Shown here piece by piece: positions 1 through 7,775 of a stretch of DNA of 64,000 nt. A model generated the notes under the pieces. That model saw nothing but the letters and a program-made list of their open reading frames with translations. It ran no database searches and was not told where the DNA came from. The stretch is from Saccharopolyspora_C sp047200635 (lineage in GTDB: Bacteria > Actinomycetota > Actinomycetes > Mycobacteriales > Pseudonocardiaceae), in assembly GCF_047200635.1 (NCBI RefSeq), contig NZ_JBJZOI010000004.1, forward strand, positions 186,001 to 250,000. The letters run 5' to 3'. Made by a program: the position numbers and the translations under genes. The first letter of the stretch is position 1, and each line of letters opens with the position of its first letter.

Positions 1-627
1 CTCGAAAGCCTCTTCCCGCCCGCGCTGTTCGTCCTCGCCACCGCGATGCTGCTGCGGGGGACGTGGGCGCGCGGCTCGGACGGCGACCTGCTGGGCGCGC
101 TCGTCCTGCTCGCCTACCTGGGCTGGCTGGTCCTGGAGATCCGGATCACCTTCCAGGGCGCGACGGAGGAGACCAGCTCCGGCGACCGGGGCAGCCTGCA
201 GCTCTACGGCATGTCCCGGATGGTCGTGCTGGGCACGCTCGTCACCCTGACCCCGGTCTGGGACGGCTGGAGCCCGCTGCGGGTCCTGGCCGCGGCCGCG
301 TTCCTCGCCGGAGTGGTGTTGCGGCTCGGTTCGATCCACCAGCTCGGCCGGTTCTACTCGCACCGCGTTCGCACCGTCGCCGAGCACCGCATCGTGCGCA
401 CCGGCCCGTACCGCGTCCTCCGCCACCCGTCCTACGCCGGGATGGTGCTCGCCCACCTCGGCGTGGTGCTGGTGCTGCTGAACCCGGTGAGCCCGGTGCT
501 GTTCGCGGCGCTGATGGTCCCGGCGATCATCTGGCGGATCCTGGTGGAGGAGGAGACCCTGATGCGGCTGGACGCCTACCCGGCCTACGCCGCCGGCAGG
601 CCCCGCCTCATCCCCGCCGTGTGGTGA
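1..627 (+). CDS. isoprenylcysteine carboxyl methyltransferase (ICMT) family membrane protein, 5' partial
   Basis: The reading frame is open from base 1 and the true start lies upstream; the first internal ATG is at 46. The visible part (208 aa) is a small multi-pass membrane protein. Its C-terminal half has the pattern of the isoprenylcysteine carboxyl methyltransferase/NnrU group: a basic TGPYRVLRHPSYAGM segment that in the family contacts S-adenosylmethionine, a hydrophobic helix pair, then EEETLMRLDAYPAYAAGRP near the end. Family members methylate carboxyl or other small acceptors at the membrane; the substrate here cannot be named. The gene ends 129 bp before the S9 peptidase start and shows no obvious operon link to it. 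Family call is fairly sure, function is not. Confidence 0.75.
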   Translation, partial: LESLFPPALFVLATAMLLRGTWARGSDGDLLGALVLLAYLGWLVLEIRITFQGATEETSSGDRGSLQLYGMSRMVVLGTLVTLTPVWDGWSPLRVLAAAAFLAGVVLRLGSIHQLGRFYSHRVRTVAEHRIVRTGPYRVLRHPSYAGMVLAHLGVVLVLLNPVSPVLFAALMVPAIIWRILVEEETLMRLDAYPAYAAGRPRLIPAVW

Positions 628-756
628 GGCGCCCGCGGTTCGCCCGCCGCGACGCTGAACCGTGACAGCGCTCACATCGATCCGCTCTTGCTCGTGCCGC
701 GACGGCACACCGTCTCCTGTGCTCGACGACATCGACGAGCACGAAGGAGACACCCC

Positions 757-2661
757 GTGGCACTGCCCGAGCTGATCCCGGTCGAGGACCTCCTGCGGCC
801 CCCGGAGCGCGCCGGGGCGTCGATCTCCCCGGACGGGACGCGGCTGGCGTTCCTGGCGCCGTGGAAGAACCGCCTCAACGTCTGGATCGAGGACCTGGAG
901 CCCGGAGCCGAGCCCCGCTGCGTCACCGCCGACGAGGTCCGCACCGTCCAGGACTACCGCTGGACCGACGACCCGCGCTGGCTGCTGTACCTGCAGGACG
1001 ACGGCGGGGACGAGAACTGGCACGTGTTCCGGGTCGACCTCGACTCCCCGGGGGCGGCGGCGGTGGACCTGACCCCGTTCCCCGGCGCCCGGGTGGTGGA
1101 CCTGCAACTGCCCGCCGAGCGGCCGGGCACCGCGATCCTGCAGCTCGTCGGCCGGGTGGGCATCTCGATCGAGCTCGTCGAGATCGACATCGCGACCGGC
1201 GAGCTGACCCCGCTGAGCGAGGCGAGCGGGGAGGGGGCCTGGCACTACGTCGGCGACGGCACCCTGCTCGTGGACCGCATGACCCCCGCGGGGGACGTCG
1301 AGATCTTCCAGACCTCGATCGAGGGCGGTGAGCCGCGCCTGGTGACCACCTTCGACGGCCGGGACTACCCGCTGGGCGTCTACCCGTTCGTCGTCACCCC
1401 GGACCGCGGCGGGATCTGGGTGGGCTCCAACCGGGGGACCGACCGCACCCGGCTCGCCCGGATCGACCTCGCCACCGGCGAGGAGACCGAGGTCGACAGC
1501 CATCCGGTCTTCGACCTGGACGTGCGGGCGCAGGTGTTCACCAAGCTGCCCCCGCCGCTGATCCGGCATCGCGGCACGGGGGAGCTGCTCGGGGTGCGCT
1601 ACCTGGGGCAGCGGCAGGTCGTGCACGCGCTGGACCCCCACTTCGCCGAGGTGCTGCCCAGGCTGGAGGAGCTCTCCGACGGCGATCTGTCGGCGATCTC
1701 GCACGACCGGGAGGGCCGCCGCTGGGTCGTGTCGTTCTCCCACGACCGCGACCCCGGCGTGACCTGGTTCTACGACCACGAGACCGGGGAGAGCAGGATG
1801 CTGTTCCGCCCGCAACCGCACCTCGACCCGGACGCGCTGTCGCCGACCACGCCGATCACGATCACCGCGCGGGACGGGCTGGAGCTGCCGTCGTACCTCA
1901 CGCTGCCGGTCGGCGTGGAGCCGTCCCGGCTGCCGATGGTCCTGGTCGTCCACGGTGGACCGTGGACCCGCGACGTCTGGGGAGGTGACCGGTCCGTGCA
2001 GCTGTTCGCGAACCGAGGCTACGCGGTGCTGCAGGTGAACTTCCGCGGCTCCACCGGATTCGGCAAGGCGCACGTGCAGGCCGCCATCGGCGAGTTCGCC
2101 GGGGCCATGCACGACGACCTCATCGACGCGGTGGACTGGGCGATCGACCAGGGCTACGCCGACCCGGAGCGGATCGGGATCTTCGGCGGCTCCTACGGCG
2201 GTTACGCCACGCTGGTCGGCGTCACCTTCACCCCCGATCGCTTCGCCGCGGCGGTGGAGTACGTCGGGGTCTCGAACCTGGCCACGGTGATGCGCAGCTT
2301 CCCCGAGTTCGCCAAGCCCGGGTTGGGGCCGAACTGGTACCGCTACGTCGGCGACCCCGCCGATCCGGAGCAGGAGGCGGACATGATCGCGCGCTCGCCG
2401 ATCAGCCGGGTCGACGAGATCCGCACCCCCCTGATGGTGGTGCAGGGAGCCAACGACGTCCGCGTGCCGAAGGCCGAATCGGACCAGATCGTCGAGGCGC
2501 TGCACGCCCGCGGGGTCGACGTCGACTACCTCCTCTTCGAGGACGAGGGGCACTTCATCATCAACCCGGAGAACCTGGAGACCATGTTCCGCGCCACCGA
2601 TCGCTTCTTCGCCGAGCACCTCGGAGGCCGGGCGGACGCGGCCCCGCGGCGGGCAGCCTGA
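757..2661 (+). CDS. S9 family serine peptidase (acyl-peptide hydrolase / prolyl oligopeptidase-like)
   Basis: 634 aa with the two-part layout of S9 peptidases: an N-terminal beta-propeller (about residues 20-370, with SISPDGTRLAF as a typical blade) and a C-terminal alpha/beta-hydrolase domain. The catalytic triad is visible as Ser479 in GGSYGGYA, Asp567 in GANDVRVPK and His599 in DEGHF. The family cleaves short peptides; no signal peptide is seen, so a cytoplasmic peptide-recycling role is inferred. The GTG at 757 is chosen because GAAGGAGA lies just upstream and the protein then begins with the expected VALPELIPVEDLL; an in-frame ATG at 688 would add a basic extension without a ribosome binding site. 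It stands alone, followed by a hairpin. Confidence 0.9.
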   Translation: MALPELIPVEDLLRPPERAGASISPDGTRLAFLAPWKNRLNVWIEDLEPGAEPRCVTADEVRTVQDYRWTDDPRWLLYLQDDGGDENWHVFRVDLDSPGAAAVDLTPFPGARVVDLQLPAERPGTAILQLVGRVGISIELVEIDIATGELTPLSEASGEGAWHYVGDGTLLVDRMTPAGDVEIFQTSIEGGEPRLVTTFDGRDYPLGVYPFVVTPDRGGIWVGSNRGTDRTRLARIDLATGEETEVDSHPVFDLDVRAQVFTKLPPPLIRHRGTGELLGVRYLGQRQVVHALDPHFAEVLPRLEELSDGDLSAISHDREGRRWVVSFSHDRDPGVTWFYDHETGESRMLFRPQPHLDPDALSPTTPITITARDGLELPSYLTLPVGVEPSRLPMVLVVHGGPWTRDVWGGDRSVQLFANRGYAVLQVNFRGSTGFGKAHVQAAIGEFAGAMHDDLIDAVDWAIDQGYADPERIGIFGGSYGGYATLVGVTFTPDRFAAAVEYVGVSNLATVMRSFPEFAKPGLGPNWYRYVGDPADPEQEADMIARSPISRVDEIRTPLMVVQGANDVRVPKAESDQIVEALHARGVDVDYLLFEDEGHFIINPENLETMFRATDRFFAEHLGGRADAAPRRAA

Positions 2662-2667
2662 CCGGGC

Positions 2668-2702
2668 GGACCGCCGCGACCGGAACTCCGCCCGCGCGGT
2701 CC
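2668..2702 (+). terminator. hairpin after S9 peptidase gene
   Basis: GGACCG pairs with CGGTCC and an inner CGCG pairs with CGCG, with a one-base bulge and a loop of about 14 nt, starting 6 bp after the peptidase stop. There is no U-tract, as is usual in this GC range. Confidence 0.45.
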
Positions 2703-3290
2703 GGTCCGCGGACGGAAACGACGCCGCGCGGGGGCGGTCGAGCACCCGCGAGGACGACCGCGCCGCCGCGCGGGCCCGGCAGGTCCGGCCGGGCCACCTC
2801 GGTGGAGTCGCCCTGGACCGCTCTCGCCGGCCACGACGAGGTGGGCGCCCGCGCCACCCCGAGCAGCGCCGGGCACCGGGGAAGCGTCCGACCCGACCCG
2901 GACCGGGTACCGGAGCCCACGCTCGTCGGCGGCGCCCGGGTCGGGGCAGCACTCGGCCCCCCGTCCGGCCTCCCGGCCGCGCGGCACCGGAGACCGGGGG
3001 CCTTCCGCACGGCACCCCTGCCGGGCTCAGCCCCGGCCGCCGCGCTCCCGCGCGGCACGGTCGCGGACCCGGGCGGGCCCCGGGGTCGCGGTGATCCCGC
3101 ACAGCCCGCACTGCCCCGCAACGCCATCGCAACACCTGAACTGCGGAAACGGGTGCGGGTTCGCGATTTCCCGCGAAATCGCGGGAGAACGCCCCGGCCC
3201 GTGGCGGAACCGGGGCGGTTCGGGCTTGAGCCCGCCGCCGGGGCACGGAGTCTCACGCACCTTCCGCAGCCACCCGAGAGGAGATCTTCC
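2703..3290. other. 588-bp stretch without a recognised gene; palindrome at 3162-3183
   Basis: No frame in either direction gives a protein I recognise. The last 200 bases are less GC-rich than the rest and should carry the promoter of the DUF418 gene. A perfect inverted repeat with 9-bp arms (CGCGATTTC and GAAATCGCG, 4-nt loop) lies 107 bp upstream of that start and could be an operator or a hairpin in the leader. Confidence 0.4.
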
Positions 3291-4517
3291 GTGTCCACCG
3301 CGACCGACCCGTCCCGGACGCCGTCCGAGGCGCCCGCGCCGCCGAGGCGACCCACCCCGTTGGGTGAGCGCGCGCTCGCCCCCGACCTGGCGCGCGGCAT
3401 GATGCTGCTGCTGATCGCGTTGGCGCACGTGCCATGGTTCCTCTACACCGCTGACCTGGGCCACGCGCTGCTGCACCCCGCCGAGGGCGGGCTCGCGGAC
3501 CGGATCGCGCAGGTCGTCACGCTCACCGCGGTCGATGCCCGCACGCACACGATGTTCGCGTTCCTGTTCGCCTACGGCATCGGCCAGCTCCACACCCGGC
3601 AGCTGGTCGGCGGCGCCTCGAACCGCGAGGCGCGCGGGCTGCTGCGCACCCGGCACCTGTGGATGTTCGTCTTCGGCCTGGTGCACGCCGCGCTGCTGTG
3701 GCAGGGCGACATCCTCGGCACCTACGGGTTGCTGGGGCTGCTGTTCGTCCCGCTGTTCCTGCGCCGCAGCGATCGCACGCTGAAGGTGTGGATCGGGATC
3801 CTGCTCGCCGTCGGCGCCGCCACGTGCCTCGCGGCGGCCGCGCTCCCGGTGGCCCCGCCGCAGCCGACGGACGCCCAGCACCTCGTGGTCGCCGAGCCCG
3901 ACTACCTCACCTCGGTGGGGCTGCGGCTGGGCGCCTGGGCGCCGACCGTGCTCTCCGGTCTGGCCACGCTCGCGCTGCCGACGGCCTTCCTGCTCGGCCT
4001 GCTGGCCTCGCGCCACCGCCTGCTGGAGGAACCCGCCCGGCACCTGCCGCTGCTGCGCCGCACGGCGATCGCCGGGATCGCGGTCGGCTGGGGCACGGGC
4101 CTGCTGCTCGGCCTCTCGCACGTGGGCGTGCTCGACGCGCTCTCCCCGATGCTGTTGAGCACCGCGCACTTCTACACCGGGATCTTCGCCGGGGTCGGTT
4201 ACGCCGCGCTGTTCGGCCTCATCGGGCACCGCATCGCCGTGCGCGGCACGAGCCCGTCGCTGCCGACCCGGGCGCTGGTGTCGTTGGGGCGGCGGTCGCT
4301 CAGCGGTTACCTCGCGCAGTCGGTGATCTTCGTACCGCTGCTGTCGGCTTGGGGCCTCGGGGTGGGTGCCCACCTGTCGAGCTGGTCGGCGATGCTGGTC
4401 GGAATCGCCAGCTGGCTGCTGACCGTGGTGCTCGCGCACGCGCTCGACCGACGGGGTCTCCGCGGGCCGGCCGAGATCCTGCTGCGGCGGCTGAGCTACC
4501 GCCGCAGCACTCGCTGA
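3291..4517 (+). CDS. DUF418 (YeiB-like) multi-pass membrane protein
   Basis: 408 aa. After a proline-rich 30-residue N-terminus the sequence starts with ALAPDLARGMMLLLIALAH, the usual first helix of DUF418 proteins, has roughly eight to ten membrane segments, and ends with the DUF418 signature region (RSLSGYLAQSV, later RGLRGPAEILLRRLSY). The family is predicted to be a membrane transporter or acyltransferase-like protein; its biochemistry is not established. The GTG at 3291 follows GAGAGGAGA at 3276-3284, and longer upstream reading in the same frame is proline/arginine-rich non-protein-like sequence. A strong hairpin follows 5 bp after the stop, so it is probably transcribed alone. Confidence 0.85.
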   Translation: MSTATDPSRTPSEAPAPPRRPTPLGERALAPDLARGMMLLLIALAHVPWFLYTADLGHALLHPAEGGLADRIAQVVTLTAVDARTHTMFAFLFAYGIGQLHTRQLVGGASNREARGLLRTRHLWMFVFGLVHAALLWQGDILGTYGLLGLLFVPLFLRRSDRTLKVWIGILLAVGAATCLAAAALPVAPPQPTDAQHLVVAEPDYLTSVGLRLGAWAPTVLSGLATLALPTAFLLGLLASRHRLLEEPARHLPLLRRTAIAGIAVGWGTGLLLGLSHVGVLDALSPMLLSTAHFYTGIFAGVGYAALFGLIGHRIAVRGTSPSLPTRALVSLGRRSLSGYLAQSVIFVPLLSAWGLGVGAHLSSWSAMLVGIASWLLTVVLAHALDRRGLRGPAEILLRRLSYRRSTR

Positions 4518-4521
4518 TCGC

Positions 4522-4547
4522 CGCGGGGCCCGCTCCCGGGCCCCGCG
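4522..4547 (+). terminator. terminator hairpin after DUF418 gene
   Basis: Perfect 11-bp stem CGCGGGGCCCG / CGGGCCCCGCG with a 4-nt CTCC loop, starting 5 bp after the stop codon. Confidence 0.7.
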
Positions 4548-4609
4548 CGGCCCGGCGGATCTTCGCTACTGTGGTTGAGACGCAAGCGAATTCGCAGGGG
4601 GTAGGTCGC

Positions 4610-4987
4610 GTGGGACTCTTCGACGGGATGATGGGCAACGCTTCGGCGATCGATCCTCGGGCGGCGGCGCAGGAGTACGGGCGGCTGCTGGCGCAGGGCG
4701 AGGTCGTGCAGGCCGCCTACCAGCTGATCCGGGACTCGCTCCTGTTCACCGACCGGCGGCTGATCATGATCGACAAGCAGGGCGTGACGGGGCGCAAGAC
4801 CGAGTACCACTCGATTCCGTACCGGGCCATCACGCACTTCTCGGTGGAGACCGCGGGAACCTTCGACCTCGACGCCGAGCTGAAGATCTGGCTGTCCGGC
4901 ACCGCCGAGCCGTTCGTGAAGCAGTTCGGCAAGGGCGTCGACGTCTACGAGGTGCAGGCGCTCGTGAGCACCTACGCGGCGCGCTGA
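4610..4987 (+). CDS. PH domain-containing protein (bacterial PH, bPH_1-like)
   Basis: 125 aa. The sequence matches the short bacterial pleckstrin-homology-like group: EVVQAAYQLIRDSLLFTDRR, then LIMIDKQGVTGRKTEYHSIP, the turn ITHFSVETAGTFDLDAELKI, and a final amphipathic helix. Such proteins are cytoplasmic, form ring-like oligomers in solved examples, and have no assigned reaction. The GTG at 4610 is preceded by GCAGGGGG and gives the usual family N-terminus VGLFDGMMGNA. No operon partner is visible: 92 bp separate it from the preceding gene, with a terminator in between. Confidence 0.8.
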   Translation: MGLFDGMMGNASAIDPRAAAQEYGRLLAQGEVVQAAYQLIRDSLLFTDRRLIMIDKQGVTGRKTEYHSIPYRAITHFSVETAGTFDLDAELKIWLSGTAEPFVKQFGKGVDVYEVQALVSTYAAR

Positions 4988-5715
4988 GCGCGCGCTCCGG
5001 CGCGGCGGAGGCGGGCCCGCGGCGTCCGCTGGAACGTCCGCGCGCCCGACGGGCGTTGAGCCGCCCCGCCGGCTGAGCGGGTCGCCCCGGGGCTCGGCCC
5101 CGGGCGCCCCGCCGCGTCCCGCCCCGCCGCCGGGCCCGGCTGGACGGGCGGCGAACCTCGCCGCCTCACCGCGGATCAGCCGCGGCCCCAGGCGTCCGCG
5201 CGCCGCGTCGCTCGTGCCGCGCGAGCACGGGAGCCGAGCGGTTCAGGACCGCTGGGACCAGCCGTCCCGCCTCCAGCCCGCGCGCGGTCGCCCAGCTCCG
5301 CCAGCGGCGCCGGCACCGCCAGGGCGGGCCGCCCGGCCGACGAGTCACCGAGCTGCCGGAGATCCGGCCCGTTCCCGGGCCCCGGATGTTGGAGTACGTG
5401 CGATCTGGTGCCGTGCGAGCAGTCTTCGGTGTGAGAACCGGATGCGACTTTCGTTTGATCTTTCGCGGCAGCGGCCCGTTGTGCACTGGTTTTGCGGGAT
5501 CCGTCAGGACGTTTCCCAGTTTTGTGGCTGGATGTCGCCCGTTGCTTGCATTTTCCGCGACGGTGTGCGGTTCCGTTGATTCATGTTCAGAGGTGGTGAT
5601 TAGACTCCTTTTGGGGGTATTTATGGGCAGGTCTAGACCGGCACACTCTCGGGATCGATCACGAGAGGATCAGCCGCCTTCCGAGGCGGCCCCGTTCTTC
5701 CTGGAGGTAAGCCCC
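4988..5715. other. 728-bp intergenic region; promoter region of the GH64 gene
   Basis: The first 400 bases are extremely GC-rich and hold only small self-complementary GC runs. From about 5400 the base composition drops sharply towards the GH64 gene. A possible promoter is TTGATT at 5576-5581 with TAGACT at 5601-5606 (19-bp spacing, long for a housekeeping promoter). An ATG at 5623 behind GGGGG is in frame with the GH64 gene and would add 31 residues; the later start is better supported. Confidence 0.35.
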
Positions 5716-6906
5716 ATGGTTTCTCGTCGGCGGTTTCTCGGGTATTCCGCTGCGGCCCTGAGCACCCCGTTCTGGGCCCAGGCCATCAGCGCCCCGTTCG
5801 CGTCGGCGGCCCCGGAAAACCTGAAGTTCGTGCTGCAGAACAACTCCGGTGCCACCGCCCACGCCTACATCGCCGGGTTCTCGGACGCGGAGAAGAAGGC
5901 CGTGTTCATCCGCCCCGACGGCACCTCGTACTTCCCCGAGGCGGGTGGCGCCGAGCCGGAGCCGCTGGGTGAGGACCCGGCGATCCCGGTCGACGGCAGC
6001 GTCGAGGTCACCGTCCCGCGCATGTACGGCGCGCGGGTCTACTTCGTGACCGACGACAAGCTCGACTTCCAGGTCGTCAAGGCGGCCGACGGCACGACCT
6101 CCGTCGTGCACCCGAACTTCGTGTCCGAGGAGGACTCGAACTACGGGAAGGACTGGACCTTCGCCGAGTTCACCCTCAACTCCGAGCAGCTCTACGCGAA
6201 CATCAGCTACGTCGACTTCGTCGCGGCGCCGATCTCGCTGGCGCTGAAGGCCTCCAGCGGGGACCAGGAGGTCCCCGGGATGCCCACCGGTGGCATGGAC
6301 AAGGTCGCCCAGGGCCTCCGCGACCAGGGCGGCAACTGGGGCGGTCTCGTCCAGGAGGCGGACGGCAAGGTCGTCCGGGTGCTCAACCCGAACCACCGCG
6401 CCGCCGACTTCGAGGGCTACCTGGAGCCCTACGTGGACGAGGTCTACGCCAAGTACGCGGGCGAGAGCCTGTTCATCGACACCCAGCGCGACGACCTCGG
6501 CGTCCTCGAGGGCAAGGTCGAGGGCGAGGAGCTCGTCTTCGGTTCGGAGCGGTTCGAGAAGCCGGTGTCGGTCGACATCTGGGGCTGCAACAGCGGCCCG
6601 TTCGCGAACAACCCCGACAGCGACTCCCAGGAGCGCCTGGCGATCGTGCCGCGCCTCGCGGCCGCTTTCAACCGCACCACGCTGCTGATCAATCCGAACC
6701 AGCCCCACGAGGAGGACCCGGAGACCTTCTACCAGAACGAGGTCACCAACCACTACGCCCGCGTGGTGCACGAGAACCTGCCCGACGGCAAGGGCTACGC
6801 GTTCGCCTACGACGACGTGAGCTCGAACGCGGGCGAGGACCACAGCGGCAAGGTCAACGCCGGCGACCCCGAGGTGTTCACCCTCACCCTCAACGCCATC
6901 CGCTGA
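5716..6906 (+). CDS. secreted glycoside hydrolase family 64 protein (beta-1,3-glucanase)
   Basis: 396 aa. It begins MVSRRRFLGYSAAALSTPFW, a twin-arginine-like export signal with likely cleavage near AFASAAP (about residue 32). The mature part is a GH64/thaumatin-like fold. The two acids of GH64 enzymes, 16 residues apart in characterised members, are present as Glu151 and Asp167 in FAEFTLNSEQLYANISYVDF. The family cuts beta-1,3-glucan to laminaripentaose-size products, so the role is probably attack on fungal walls or storage glucans outside the cell. Start chosen from GGAGGTAA at 5703-5710. The gene stands alone between a lower-GC promoter region and a strong terminator. Confidence 0.9.
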   Translation: MVSRRRFLGYSAAALSTPFWAQAISAPFASAAPENLKFVLQNNSGATAHAYIAGFSDAEKKAVFIRPDGTSYFPEAGGAEPEPLGEDPAIPVDGSVEVTVPRMYGARVYFVTDDKLDFQVVKAADGTTSVVHPNFVSEEDSNYGKDWTFAEFTLNSEQLYANISYVDFVAAPISLALKASSGDQEVPGMPTGGMDKVAQGLRDQGGNWGGLVQEADGKVVRVLNPNHRAADFEGYLEPYVDEVYAKYAGESLFIDTQRDDLGVLEGKVEGEELVFGSERFEKPVSVDIWGCNSGPFANNPDSDSQERLAIVPRLAAAFNRTTLLINPNQPHEEDPETFYQNEVTNHYARVVHENLPDGKGYAFAYDDVSSNAGEDHSGKVNAGDPEVFTLTLNAIR

Positions 6907-6920
6907 TCCGACGGCGCACG

Positions 6921-6951
6921 ACGGCCGGTCCGCACCTCGCGGGCCGGCCGT
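6921..6951 (+). terminator. strong hairpin after GH64 gene
   Basis: A 13-bp stem (ACGGCCGGTCCGC with GCGGGCCGGCCGT, one G-U pair) around a 5-nt ACCTC loop, 15 bp after the stop. Confidence 0.8.
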
Positions 6952-7775
6952 TCGCGCGTCCCGGGGCCCGTCGCGGGCGGGGACCGCTGACCGGGCGGGG
7001 CGCCGCCGGTGGGCGCGTCGGGCGCAGCGAGCGCGGCCGAACGCGCGAGCGCTCCGCGGTGCCACCGGACCAGCGCGGGCGAGCCCGCCGCGCGGGCACG
7101 AATCCAGTTCTTTCCCCAGAATCGAATGTGCTCGCGTGGTGTGCCGACCAATCGGTTGAATCGAACAGCGGATCGCGATTGCGCCGAGAAGTGGACGCGC
7201 ACTTCGTTCCCGCGAGGTGAAGAATTGCTCGCGGCTCTCCGGATCATTCGGGGATCTGGTCGTTGAATGGTCCCTTCGAGCTAACTTGGGATCCGGCGAA
7301 ATCGAGTTGTTGGCGGTGACCTGCGTCGTCGTGAATGATTTCCGCGAGCAGGGTTTCCGAGATGTTGCCGGTCTGTTGCGCGATCGTGGCGCCCTGGCTA
7401 CGGTGATCATCGAACAGCGTGAACGAGGAGCTCGGGCCGCCTCTGGCGCGGTGGAGCTGGCGAGGTTCCGGCGCGTCCGCTGCCCGCGGGCTCCCGGAAG
7501 CAGCTGTTCAGGCCGTAGTCCGATGATGTCGAACCACGATTGAACTGAGCCGGGCGCGTCTGGCGGTGCGCTCCTTGTCCGTTCGCGTTCCGGGGTTTCT
7601 CGATCGTGCGCGAATGAATTGGGACGAGGATGCGAGGAGATTGTTCCGGGCGCTGTTTCCCGGGATGTCGCCTCTTTTTGCTCTGATCGGTCGGTGGTCC
7701 CGGCCGCGTCCGTCTCCGTCGACCAGTACGTGCCGGCCGGAACGAGGTCGGAATTCCGGAAGGGCTGGTGCCGTC
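6952..7775. other. 824-bp region upstream of the NRPS operon
   Basis: No gene is recognised. From about 7100 to 7760 the GC content is clearly lower than in the flanking genes, as expected for a regulated promoter and long leader. An open frame at 7217-7543 (+) contains a plausible helical stretch (NDFREQGFRDVAGLLRDRG) but its third codon positions are not GC-biased, so it is not called a gene. An in-frame ATG at 7614 would extend the NRPS by 54 residues but lacks a ribosome binding site. Confidence 0.4.

Noticed and set aside
688..756. longer start of the S9 peptidase
   Set aside because: Arg-rich, without ribosome binding site; GTG 757 has GAAGGAGA.
7614..7775. 54-residue N-terminal extension of the NRPS from ATG 7614
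   Set aside because: No ribosome binding site, and the extension does not resemble a docking or condensation domain.
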